A stretch of DNA of 64,000 bases, taken from NCBI RefSeq assembly GCF_041262565.1, contig NZ_JBGCCJ010000001.1:1674001-1738000 (forward strand). The letters run 5' to 3'. Made by a program: the position numbers and the translations under genes. How positions within the stretch are numbered: the stretch's first letter is position 1; each line of letters begins with the position of its first letter. A model generated the notes under the pieces. That model saw only the letters and a list, made by a program, of their open reading frames with translations. It was not told where the DNA came from and made no database searches. Of this stretch, positions 18,647-26,629 are shown piece by piece. The DNA is from Leifsonia sp. EB41 (GTDB lineage Bacteria; Actinomycetota; Actinomycetes; Actinomycetales; Microbacteriaceae).

Positions 18647-19613
18647 GGCAGCCTCAGGCCTTCCCAGCGAGCTCGACGGGCTCGCGGTGGTGGTGGTGAA
18701 CTACGGGTCGTCCGGCCTGCTCGCCCGGACGCTGGGCTCCGTCGCGGCCGCGCTCCCCGAGGCCGTCGTCGTGGTCGTGGACAACTTCTCGACGAAGGAG
18801 GAGCTCGCGAGCCTGCGCTCGCTGGCCTCCACGCACGGCTGGGACGTCGTGGCGTCCGCCGAGAACGTCGGCTTCGGGTCCGGGATGAACGCGGGTGTCG
18901 CGCGCGCCGGGGAGCTCGGCGCGCGCCGGTTCCTGCTGCTCAACCCCGACGCCACGATCGACCGTGCGAGCGTGGCGGCGCTGGCCCAGCGCTCCGCGGT
19001 CGAGCCGCTCGCGCTGCTCTCGCCTGTCGTCAGACGCTCGGACGGCACGCCGTGGTCCGTGGGCGCCGACGTGTACCTGAGGGACGGGCGCATCCGATCC
19101 GCCGCGCGCCGCGGCACCGTGCCGGGCGAGCGGGTTCCCTGGCTGAGCGGCGCGTGCCTGCTCGTGACCGCGGAGCTCTGGGACGCCGTGGGCGGCTTCG
19201 CCGACGAATACTTCCTCTACTGGGAGGACGTCGACCTGTCGCTCCGCGTCACCCGCGCCGGCGGGACGCTGTCGCTGGTCGAGGAGGCCACTGCCGTCCA
19301 CGACGAAGGCGGCACGCAGGGCACGGACGGGTCCCGCTCCGGCGCCCGCAAGTCGGCGACGTACTACTACTACAACATCCGGAACCGGCTGCTGTTCGCG
19401 GCCAGGAACCTGCCGCCGGAGACCGTCCGCGCGTGGCGCCGGTCCACCGTCCCCGTCGCGTGGGAGATCCTGCTGCAGGGCGGCCGCCGTCAGTTCCTGA
19501 CCTCGACCGAGGCCGTACGCGCCGGATGGCGGGGAGCCAGGGACGGCCTTCGGCTGTCCCGCACTCCCCGCCATCCTGATCGTCCGAGGACTACTGAGCC
19601 GACTTCGCGCTGA
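18645..19613 (+). CDS. Glycosyltransferase family 2 (rhamnosyltransferase-like)
   Basis: A 322-aa GT-A enzyme. VVVVNYGSSGLL starts the fold, then ENVGFGSGMNAGV, LLNPDATI (DxD equivalent), WLSGACLLV and FADEYFLYWEDVDLSLR. This order is characteristic of the WbbL/RfbF-like rhamnosyltransferase group. ATG 18645 overlaps the ATG of the divergent GT2 gene (CATCATG at 18641-18647), leaving no intergenic promoter space. The 3' end overlaps the convergent giant gene by 23 bp. Confidence 0.88.
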   Translation: MAASGLPSELDGLAVVVVNYGSSGLLARTLGSVAAALPEAVVVVVDNFSTKEELASLRSLASTHGWDVVASAENVGFGSGMNAGVARAGELGARRFLLLNPDATIDRASVAALAQRSAVEPLALLSPVVRRSDGTPWSVGADVYLRDGRIRSAARRGTVPGERVPWLSGACLLVTAELWDAVGGFADEYFLYWEDVDLSLRVTRAGGTLSLVEEATAVHDEGGTQGTDGSRSGARKSATYYYYNIRNRLLFAARNLPPETVRAWRRSTVPVAWEILLQGGRRQFLTSTEAVRAGWRGARDGLRLSRTPRHPDRPRTTEPTSR

Positions 19614-22600
19614 AGTTGTCCACGGTGATGTTCGTCGTCGGGTCCGTCGCCGAGGCGGAGACGTAGGCGACCACGCCGACGCTTCCGGCGGGCTGCATGG
19701 CGGCCGTGGTGCTCGTGGCCGTCACCTGCCAGGTCGCCGGCTCAGGCTGGGAGGCGTCCCAGACCTTGGCGTTCATCGTGGTCGTGGTCCCGTTGCCGAC
19801 CGTGGTCATCCGGACGTTGAGCACCATGCCCGGCGTCCAGGTGAGCCCGGTGACGTTCAGCGCCTTCAGCGTGGTCCCGCCCTCCAGGATCTGGATCTGG
19901 ACGGCGCCACCCGCCTTGATCCAGGCCCTTCCGTAGAAGGCGGTGCTGCCGACCTGCCGGCCGATGAGGCCGACGTACTGGCCGCCGCCGGTCGCCGCCC
20001 TGTCGACGGTGAAGGACGCCTGTACGTCCGACGCCGCCGAGGAGACCGCGCCCAGTCGCTCGGTGCGCGTCATGCCCACCGGGACCGCGATGGATCCGAC
20101 GCCGTTGCCGACGGCGAAGTTCGCCGCCGTCCCGGTCGCGGTCCAGGCGCCGCCGGTGTCGGCCGAGCCCCAACCGTTCGCCACGGTCCTGCCGAAGGCG
20201 TCGGAGGCGAGCACGGCGCCGGTGGTGGCGGTGACGACGACCTGCTTGGACGTCGTGCCGGTCGCCGACTGGTTGTCGGTGACCACCAGCGTGATCGTGT
20301 AGGTCCCTGCCGCCGCGTAGGTGTGCGACGCCGTCGCCCCGGTCGCCGTCGCTCCGTCGCCGAAGTTCCAGGCGTAGGAGGCGATCGTGCCATCCGGATC
20401 GTTGGAGGTCGAACCGTCCACGCTCACCGCGAGGCCGTTGGCGGACGACGTGAACGCCGCCGTCGGGGCCACGTTGGCCTTGGCCACCGTCACCTGCTGG
20501 CTCGTGGTGCCGGTCGCCGACTGGTTGTCGGTGACCACCAGCGTGACCGTGTACGTCCCGGCTGCTGCGTAGGTGTGCGACGCCGTCGCCCCTGTCGCGG
20601 TCGCCCCGTCGCCGAAGTTCCAGGCATAGGAGGCGATCGTGCCGTCCGGATCGTTGGAGGTCGAGCCGTCCACGCTCAGGGCCAGGCCGTTGGCGGACGA
20701 CGTGAACGCCGCTGTCGGAGGCTGGTTCGGCGGAGTCACCGTCACCTGCTTCGTCGAGCTGGTGCTCGCGTTGCTGTTGTCCGTCGTGGTCAGGGTGATC
20801 GTGTAGGTCCCGCCTGCCGCGTAGGTGTGGTTCGCGGTGACACCGGTTCCGGTGGCGCCGTCACCCCAGTTCCACGCGTAGCCGACGATCGTGCCGTCGG
20901 GGTCGGTCGACGCCGAGGCGTCGGTGCTGACCGAGAGGTTGGTCGGCGTCACCGTGAAGGACGACGTCGGCGGCTGGTTCGGGATCGGCGCGACGGTGAC
21001 CGGCTGGGACGACGTGCCCGTCGCCCCACCGTTGTCGGTGACCGTCAGCGTGACCGTGTAGGTGCCCGCCGTGGCGTAGGTGTGACTGGCGGTGACCCCG
21101 GTCGAGGTGGCGCCGTCACCCCAGTTCCACGAGTACCCGACGACCGTGCCGTCCGAGTCGGTCGACGCGGAGGCGTTCGTCGAGGCGATCAGCCCCGACG
21201 AGCTCGCCGTGAAGGAGGCGGTCGGCGGCTGGTTCGCCGGCGTGCCGCTCGACCCGAGCGAGTAGTGGTTGGCCACCGTCGCCGCCGAGAGCTCCGTCGA
21301 GTAGACGGCGATCTCGTCGAGCGTCCCGTTGAAGTACGGGCTGCTCGATCCCCACGTGTTGTCACCTCCCACGCGCCAGTAGCCGTTGTAGCCCTGGGCC
21401 TGGGTCTGCGGGTTGGTCCCGACTGCGACTCCGTCGACGTACAGCACCATGCCGTCCGAGGCCTGCGTCGCCACCACGTAGTGCCAGTTGCCGTCATTCA
21501 GCGGGTTGGGCGAGGTGATGGTGTTGGTCTGGCCGGTCCACACGCCGAAGACGATGCGTCCGTCGTTCTGCATGTAGATGTGCCTGTCGTAGTTGCCCGA
21601 CAGCCCGCTCGGCTGGTCGCCGAACCCGATCAGCTTGCCGCCGGAGGTCGTGGTCGTCTTGAACCAGCCCTCCAGCGAGTACGTGGTCGGGTTCGACACC
21701 TGCACATTGCTGACCAGCACGCCCGAGTTGCCGTCGAACGACGTCGCCGCGTTGGCAACTCCGTTCAGCGCGCCGGCCTGGTTGTGGGTGTAGCCGCCCT
21801 GGTAGGTGCCGGTCTGACCGTACTGTCCCGAGTCGGCCGCGGTCGAGCCCGTGTCGGCGAGACGCCAGTACAGGTCGGGGTCGCTCTGGTAGACGGCCGC
21901 CCCGTACGCGTCCGCCGGAGCGGTGGGCACGTTCAGGGTGTAGCCGGCCGACTGGTACGACGCGGAGACCTGCGTGCGGCTGAGCACGGACTGGTAGATG
22001 GCCACCTGGGCGATGCTGCCACCGAAGTAGCTGCTCGACGGCTGGTTGGTCCATCCGTTCAGGTTGTCACCGCCGACCCGCCAGTAGCCGTTGTACCCCT
22101 GGGCGGAGGTGATGTCGGTTCGCGACGCCACCTTCTTGCCGTCGACGTAGAGGACCATGCCTCCGCTGCCGAGGGTCGCGGTGATCTGGTGCCACTGCCC
22201 GTCGTTCAGCGCGTTCGGGGTGTTCAGCGTCTGCACGCTGCCCGGGTACACGCCGAAGTACACCTGACCGTTGTTGGCCATGTAGATGTGCCGGTCGTAG
22301 CTGGACGAGTTGCCTGTCGCCTGGTTGCCGAATCCGAGGATCTTGCCTCCCTGCGTTGTCGTCGTCTTGATCCAGGCCTGCGCGGTGAACGTGTTCGGCC
22401 CGTCCTCGTTCGAGGGCGCGGGGTAGAACCCGTCGGACTGGCCGTCGAAGGCGGCAGCGGTCGAGCTGTCCGGGTTCAGCGGTCCCGTGCCGGAGCGGGT
22501 GACGCCCGTGTTCAGTGTCGCGTCGTTCCCGTTGGCCCAGTCGTAGGCGGTGGGGCCGGAGCTCTCGTTGAGCGGCCAGTAGTACTCAGGGCTGTTGCCC

Positions 22601-24345
22601 AGCGTGTTGGACGCGTAGGGCGTCATCGACCCGGAGCTCGCGATCGTGACCGACACCGACGGGCCCATCACCGAGTTGCCGTTGGGATCCGTCGCTCTGA
22701 TCCGGTAGGTCTGCGTCGATCCCGGCGTCTGTCCGGTATCGGTGAAGACGATGGATTTGGGTTGCCAGAACGGCGTCGTCACCTGGGTGGTGTAGATCGG
22801 GTGACCTGTCGCCTGCCCGCGGATCACGTCGTACGTCAGGGTCTCGTTGTCCGGGTCCCAGTTCGTCTTGAAGGCGATGCGCGCGGTGCCGGCCGTGAGG
22901 GAGATCACGTTCGGGGTGTAGGAGGCTGCGGGGATCTGCGGCCCGATCTTCAGCGGCGCGATGGACGGCACGGCGAACCGCACCAGACCCTGTTGCTGCT
23001 TGCCCTGCACCTGGGTGAACTCGCCGCCGAGGATGAGGTAGTTGCCGGACGACTCGTTGCTCCACGGCCCCTGGCTCTGACCGGTGTACGAGCCGACGTT
23101 GACATCGGGGTACCAGTTCAGGAGGTCGGGCCGCGGGTTGCCCGCGAAGTTGTAGTACCCGTACGGGTCGGTCGTGATCGTGCCACGGACGTCCGTCGTG
23201 AAGGCCAGCGCGCGGTGGAAGGTCCACGTCGGGCTGGTCTGCGGGAAGCCGCCGATGTTGCCGCAGTAGTGCGGGTGGCCGACAGCGTATTCCACGCCCT
23301 GGAGGACCGTCACGTCGTAGGTGTCGCCGTGGCAGTCCTCGACCCAGACCATGTCGCCGTTCGTCCAGTCGGCCCGGAAGGAGCCTTCCAGGTTGCCGCC
23401 CTGGCCGAAGACGTAGCCGGAGCCGTAGAGCCCCGACGCGTCGGCGTGCAGGCTCTCGATCGCGGCCTGGGTGCCGCCGTCGCGGATGAGGCCGTTCACG
23501 TTCCACGGCAGCATCGTCGCGGTGTCCGGCGTGAGCGCGGCGAGACCGTACCCGGGGTTGGACGACCCGTTGACCGACGTGAAGTTGCCGCCGATGACGA
23601 CCTTCGAGCCGTCCGGCGACATCACGATGTGCTGAGCCGTGCCGCCGGCGATCGTCGGCGCCCACGGCAGGAGTGCGCCGTTGCTCGCCGAGAACGAGGC
23701 CGCGTAGGTGCGCGCTTGGTTGCCGGCGGACGAGAACGCGCCGACCGCGTAGACCGTGGTGTTCGTGGCCACGATGCCGTTGACGGTCGCGTTGATCACC
23801 GGGACGAAGCTCGTGATGAGCGCGCCCGTCGCGGTGTTGAACGCCGCGAGCCGGTACCTGGTCGCACCGCCGATGGTCGTGAACGAGCCGCCCACGTAGA
23901 GGCGCGTGCCGTCGGGCGAGACCGCGAGCGCCTTGACCTGCGCGTTCGGCCCGGGGTTGAACGAGGTGTTCAGCGCTCCCGTGGTCAGGTCGAAGGCGAG
24001 CATGTTGGCGCGCGGAGTCAGGTTGGTCCCCGACGCGGAGCCCGCTGGGCGCGCGTTCGCGAACTGACCGCCGACGTAGACGGTGTTGCCCACGACCTGC
24101 TCGACCCAGGCCACGCCGTCCATCTGGACGGTGGGCAGCGGGTCGGCGCTCACGGTCGTGGGGACGCCCGGAGGTGGAGCTGTGTCGGCCAGCGCGGGCT
24201 GGGTGACGACGAGAGAGGCCATGATCGTCGCGACTGCGGCGATGAGGCCGACCGCCGCGGCGCGGAGCGCTCGGCTCCGGCGCGGTCGATCCACCGGCTC
24301 CGGTGAGGTCCCGCTCCTGGCGGGAGGTTCGTGCGATGCAGTCAC
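19591..24345 (-). CDS. Giant secreted beta-propeller/LamG/PKD multidomain surface protein
   Basis: A 1584-aa exported protein. A signal peptide with basic N-region and hydrophobic core ends near ALADTAPPP (residue ~55). Residues ~60-475 hold propeller-like repeats (NTVYVGGQF, TRLYVGGSFTTIGG, SKVVIGGNFTSVNG). An FN3-like stretch (~480-575) is followed by two LamG/concanavalin-type domains (~577-801, 802-1037) and four PKD domains (1038-1374, each with W-N-(W/F)-G-D-G). The C-terminal ~210 residues start SDAFGRTVANGWG and match the N-terminal module of the beta-helix protein at 6600. No LPXTG or membrane anchor is visible, so attachment may be through carbohydrate binding. It likely organises or binds the EPS at the surface; this is inference. 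Confidence 0.82.
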   Translation of the reverse strand: MTASHEPPARSGTSPEPVDRPRRSRALRAAAVGLIAAVATIMASLVVTQPALADTAPPPGVPTTVSADPLPTVQMDGVAWVEQVVGNTVYVGGQFANARPAGSASGTNLTPRANMLAFDLTTGALNTSFNPGPNAQVKALAVSPDGTRLYVGGSFTTIGGATRYRLAAFNTATGALITSFVPVINATVNGIVATNTTVYAVGAFSSAGNQARTYAASFSASNGALLPWAPTIAGGTAQHIVMSPDGSKVVIGGNFTSVNGSSNPGYGLAALTPDTATMLPWNVNGLIRDGGTQAAIESLHADASGLYGSGYVFGQGGNLEGSFRADWTNGDMVWVEDCHGDTYDVTVLQGVEYAVGHPHYCGNIGGFPQTSPTWTFHRALAFTTDVRGTITTDPYGYYNFAGNPRPDLLNWYPDVNVGSYTGQSQGPWSNESSGNYLILGGEFTQVQGKQQQGLVRFAVPSIAPLKIGPQIPAASYTPNVISLTAGTARIAFKTNWDPDNETLTYDVIRGQATGHPIYTTQVTTPFWQPKSIVFTDTGQTPGSTQTYRIRATDPNGNSVMGPSVSVTIASSGSMTPYASNTLGNSPEYYWPLNESSGPTAYDWANGNDATLNTGVTRSGTGPLNPDSSTAAAFDGQSDGFYPAPSNEDGPNTFTAQAWIKTTTTQGGKILGFGNQATGNSSSYDRHIYMANNGQVYFGVYPGSVQTLNTPNALNDGQWHQITATLGSGGMVLYVDGKKVASRTDITSAQGYNGYWRVGGDNLNGWTNQPSSSYFGGSIAQVAIYQSVLSRTQVSASYQSAGYTLNVPTAPADAYGAAVYQSDPDLYWRLADTGSTAADSGQYGQTGTYQGGYTHNQAGALNGVANAATSFDGNSGVLVSNVQVSNPTTYSLEGWFKTTTTSGGKLIGFGDQPSGLSGNYDRHIYMQNDGRIVFGVWTGQTNTITSPNPLNDGNWHYVVATQASDGMVLYVDGVAVGTNPQTQAQGYNGYWRVGGDNTWGSSSPYFNGTLDEIAVYSTELSAATVANHYSLGSSGTPANQPPTASFTASSSGLIASTNASASTDSDGTVVGYSWNWGDGATSTGVTASHTYATAGTYTVTLTVTDNGGATGTSSQPVTVAPIPNQPPTSSFTVTPTNLSVSTDASASTDPDGTIVGYAWNWGDGATGTGVTANHTYAAGGTYTITLTTTDNSNASTSSTKQVTVTPPNQPPTAAFTSSANGLALSVDGSTSNDPDGTIASYAWNFGDGATATGATASHTYAAAGTYTVTLVVTDNQSATGTTSQQVTVAKANVAPTAAFTSSANGLAVSVDGSTSNDPDGTIASYAWNFGDGATATGATASHTYAAAGTYTITLVVTDNQSATGTTSKQVVVTATTGAVLASDAFGRTVANGWGSADTGGAWTATGTAANFAVGNGVGSIAVPVGMTRTERLGAVSSAASDVQASFTVDRAATGGGQYVGLIGRQVGSTAFYGRAWIKAGGAVQIQILEGGTTLKALNVTGLTWTPGMVLNVRMTTVGNGTTTTMNAKVWDASQPEPATWQVTATSTTAAMQPAGSVGVVAYVSASATDPTTNITVDNFSAKSAQ
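20224..20727 (-). repeat. Tandem near-identical PKD repeats (2 x 252 bp)
   Basis: The third and fourth PKD domains (residues 1207-1290 and 1291-1374) are the same length and differ at only a handful of positions, while the first two are clearly diverged. The DNA is also visibly repeated (for example GCCAGGCGTA / GCCAGGCATA contexts near 20368 and 20620). This indicates recent unit duplication and a site of possible copy-number change. Confidence 0.85.
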
Positions 24346-24429
24346 GATTTCATCCTGTGTTCGGGTTGTGAGGAGAAAGGTCGCAAGGGGTGCTCGGGGG
24401 ATTTCTCGACGATTTCTCAGTTTTCTGGC

Positions 24430-24446
24430 GCTGAGCTTAGCTCAGC
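24430..24446 (-). promoter_or_regulatory. 17-bp palindrome with TGAG-N5-CTCA core upstream of the giant gene
   Basis: GCTGAGCT-T-AGCTCAGC is a perfect palindrome and contains TGAG-CTTAG-CTCA at 24432-24444. It lies about 85 bp upstream of the giant gene start, in a block with further CTCA half-sites at 24416-24420. Confidence 0.6.
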
Positions 24447-24465
24447 AATCGGGTGGAGTGGGGCG

Positions 24466-24491
24466 CTCGCCCCCCGTATTGGGGGGGCGAG
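24466..24491 (-). terminator. Terminator hairpin after the Ig-like membrane protein gene
   Basis: CTCGCCCCCC (24466-24475) pairs with GGGGGGCGAG (24482-24491) around a GTATTG loop, four bases past the stop codon at 24496. No long U-run follows. Confidence 0.6.
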
Positions 24492-24495
24492 ACTG

Positions 24496-25209
24496 TCACT
24501 TCGGGGCGGCGCCTTGGAAGGCGATGGCGGGAGAACCCGCCTGATAGTCCACCGTGACGATGACGGACCCACGCTGGTCCTCCGGCACAGTGAAGATGTA
24601 GGTCGCGGACGCCGTGGAGCCCGCTTTGACACTCGACGCGAGGGTCGTCCCGCCCGGCTTGCTCAGGGGGAGGGCCGGCGTGTTGTCCTTGCCGTAGTAG
24701 ACGTTCACGACGACGCCCTGCGTCGGGTAGGCGGCGGCGCCGGCGTTCGAGAAGGCCAGCGTGAACCGGATCGCGGGCCCGGCGATCTCGCCGACCCCCT
24801 CCGCTTCTCCCTTCACCGACTCCAGCTTGGTCATCGCGACGGTCACGCCCTTGACGACGGACGTCGTGGACTCCATCGCGACCGGCTGACGCTGCGGAAG
24901 GGCGGCCCCCGCCGCTCCCGGGACGGTGCTCGGTGCGGGAGTGGAGCCGGTGGCCGGAGCTCCGGTGGCCGGAGCGCCGGAGGCCGACGAGCCCGGAGCC
25001 GAGGACGCGCCGGGAGCCGACGAGGCGGCCGGCGTGCGCGTGGAGTCGGCGGCGACCGGCGAGGACGCCGGCCCGTTCGTCGCACCCCACCAGATCCCCA
25101 CGGCCGCCAGGCCGAGCACGACCACGGCGCCGGCGGCGATCAGGGCGACATTCCGCGGCTTCTTCCGCGCGGCGCCCTCCGTGGGCTTCTTCTCGTCGTG
25201 CGAGGTCAT
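24496..25209 (-). CDS. Membrane-anchored extracytoplasmic protein with Ig-like (DUF4352-like) domain
   Basis: A 237-aa protein with a charged cytoplasmic N-terminus, one transmembrane helix (~22-43), a long Pro/Ala/Ser linker with repeated ATGAPATG-type units (~45-110), and a C-terminal ~120-residue beta-rich domain. That domain contains VVKGVTVAMTKLES, RFTLAFSNAG and VVVNVYYGKDNTPALPL, a pattern like DUF4352/Ig-fold extracellular domains. ATG 25209 overlaps the stop of the upstream CDP-alcohol transferase by 4 bp, so the two are co-expressed. Function unknown; partner or scaffold of the transferase is a guess. Confidence 0.7.
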   Translation of the reverse strand: MTSHDEKKPTEGAARKKPRNVALIAAGAVVVLGLAAVGIWWGATNGPASSPVAADSTRTPAASSAPGASSAPGSSASGAPATGAPATGSTPAPSTVPGAAGAALPQRQPVAMESTTSVVKGVTVAMTKLESVKGEAEGVGEIAGPAIRFTLAFSNAGAAAYPTQGVVVNVYYGKDNTPALPLSKPGGTTLASSVKAGSTASATYIFTVPEDQRGSVIVTVDYQAGSPAIAFQGAAPK

Positions 25210-25952
25210 CGGACTTCCTTTCCGAGTTGCTTCATCTGCGCGAACCAGCGCGGAAGCGCGAAGGCGAGAGCTCCGAGGTTCGCGATGAAGAAGAGGCCGT
25301 AGGCGATGGTGAACAGCATCGGCCAGCCGAGCAGGAGGAACACGAGGCAGAGGATCCCGTAGTCGGTGGGCAGGATCAGGATCGTGTGCGCGAGCGCCCG
25401 GCGGCCGGGCTCCCTGGTGCGCTGACCGCCGCGAGCGTCGCGCAGCAGGTCGTTGAGGATCATGCCGAAGAACGTGACCGCGGCGACGATCGCATAGAGA
25501 AGAGGGAGCAGCAGCCACGCCGGCGGCAGTGCGAACCAGCGGAACATCGCGATCGCGACCGCGATGTGGAGACTGGACAGCTTGGCGCAGTCCACGACGT
25601 GGTCGAGCCACTCGCCCGCGGGCGAGCCGCCGCCGCGCAACCGTGCGACCTGCCCGTCGGCGGAGTCGAACGCGTAGCCCAGCGCCAGCAGCAGCCAGAC
25701 CAGCAGGCCGCTCCACGCCGCGGGCGGGATCAGGGCGATGCTCAGGATGCCCGCGAACGTCAGCACTGCGGAGATCGCCGTCACCGCGTTCGGCGTCAGC
25801 CCGGCACGGTAGGCCCACGCGGCGATCAGGCGCCCGGCCTTCCGGTTCACGTAGATGGAGTAGGGAGGTGAGCCCGGGAGCGACACCTTCTGCGCTCCGG
25901 CGAGGCGGCGCACGATGTCGCCGTACGACGCGGTGCTGTCGCTGGTGCTCAT
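25206..25952 (-). CDS. CDP-alcohol phosphatidyltransferase family membrane enzyme
   Basis: The complete family motif D-x2-DG-x2-AR-x8-G-x3-D-x3-D is present (DSADGQVAR ... GEWLDHVVD). It is flanked by about six hydrophobic segments. ATG 25952 has a strong GGAAGGGGGAGGG site upstream; the longer ORF to 26066 is not supported. The enzyme moves a phospho-alcohol between CDP and a membrane acceptor. The family includes phosphatidylglycerol-phosphate and phosphatidylinositol synthases, but its position in an EPS regulon and opposite a TagD-like cytidylyltransferase suggests a dedicated substrate. What the acceptor is cannot be seen. Confidence 0.85.
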   Translation of the reverse strand: MSTSDSTASYGDIVRRLAGAQKVSLPGSPPYSIYVNRKAGRLIAAWAYRAGLTPNAVTAISAVLTFAGILSIALIPPAAWSGLLVWLLLALGYAFDSADGQVARLRGGGSPAGEWLDHVVDCAKLSSLHIAVAIAMFRWFALPPAWLLLPLLYAIVAAVTFFGMILNDLLRDARGGQRTREPGRRALAHTILILPTDYGILCLVFLLLGWPMLFTIAYGLFFIANLGALAFALPRWFAQMKQLGKEVR

Positions 25953-26048
25953 CCCTCCCCCTTCCTGACGCCGTCGGCCGCGGCCGGACAGCGTGGAACC
26001 AGGTTCGGGTTCGGGTTCCCAGCGGCGGTCGGGCCGTGCCCAGGAGTC

Positions 26049-26069
26049 TAGTTGAGAAACCCTCAACTA
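26049..26069 (-). promoter_or_regulatory. TAGTTGAG-N5-CTCAACTA operator
   Basis: A perfect 8-bp inverted repeat with a 5-bp spacer (AAACC), about 97 bp upstream of the CDP-alcohol transferase start. The core TGAG-N5-CTCA is at 26053-26065. Confidence 0.65.
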
Positions 26070-26144
26070 ACACCCCTCGGTACGCACCCCGTTCGGGTGA
26101 CACGGGTGCGCGCACCCTCCTGTTCGTGAACTTCTAGTGACAAG

Positions 26145-26183
26145 TTCTCACTTTTTGTGCAGAATAGGTGAGGATACCTCACC
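26145..26183 (+). promoter_or_regulatory. Compound operator upstream of the cytidylyltransferase
   Basis: TTCTCAC (26145-26151) is followed by AATAGGTGAG (26163-26172). The perfect palindrome GGTGAGG-ATA-CCTCACC (26167-26183) includes TGAG-GATAC-CTCA at 26169-26181. The same order of elements (TTCTCAC, AATAGGTGAG, then a TGAG-N5-NTCA) occurs at 3405-3437. Confidence 0.65.
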
Positions 26184-26206
26184 CGAAGGGGGCCATCGAA
26201 GTGAGC

Positions 26207-26623
26207 ATGCGCGTCGGCTATGCCGCAGGAGCGTTCGACCTGTTCCACATCGGACACCTCAACATCCTCAAGCACGCCAAGAGCGAGTGCGACTACCTGA
26301 TCGCGGGCGTGGTCTCCGACGAGATGCTGCGGCTCACCAAGGGAGTCGACCCGGTCATCCCCCTCGCGGAGCGGATCGAGATCGTGCGCCACATCGCCTA
26401 CGTGGACGAGGCGGTCGCCGAGACCGTCCCGGACAAGCTCGACATGTGGCGGGACCTGCGCTTCGACGTGTTCTTCAAGGGCGACGACTGGCGCGGCACC
26501 GAGAAGGGCCTCCGGCTGGAGCGGGAGTTCGCCGCCGTGGGCGTGGAGGTCGTGTACTTCCCGTACACGATGACGACCTCGTCAACGCAGCTCAGGAAGG
26601 CGCTCGCGGCGCTCGCCGGCTGA
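26207..26623 (+). CDS. Cytidylyltransferase, glycerol-3-phosphate cytidylyltransferase (TagD)-like
   Basis: A 138-aa nucleotidyltransferase of the HxGH superfamily. GAFDLFHIGHLNIL carries the catalytic HIGH motif at residues ~14-17, FKGDDW is typical of the TagD/RibL group, and the C-terminal YTMTTSSTQLRK replaces the usual RTEGISTT motif. ATG 26207 directly gives the conserved N-terminus; GTG 26201 is an alternative with better spacing to AAGGGGG. The product would be a CDP-alcohol such as CDP-glycerol, the natural donor for the divergent CDP-alcohol transferase. Substrate is inferred. Confidence 0.82.
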   Translation: MRVGYAAGAFDLFHIGHLNILKHAKSECDYLIAGVVSDEMLRLTKGVDPVIPLAERIEIVRHIAYVDEAVAETVPDKLDMWRDLRFDVFFKGDDWRGTEKGLRLEREFAAVGVEVVYFPYTMTTSSTQLRKALAALAG

Positions 26624-26629
26624 GCGGGA

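Noticed and set aside
20323-24306. A 1327-codon ORF antisense to the giant surface-protein gene
   Set aside because: It is the high-GC shadow of the repeat-rich gene on the other strand: Arg/Val/Gly-rich, no domain, no ribosome site.
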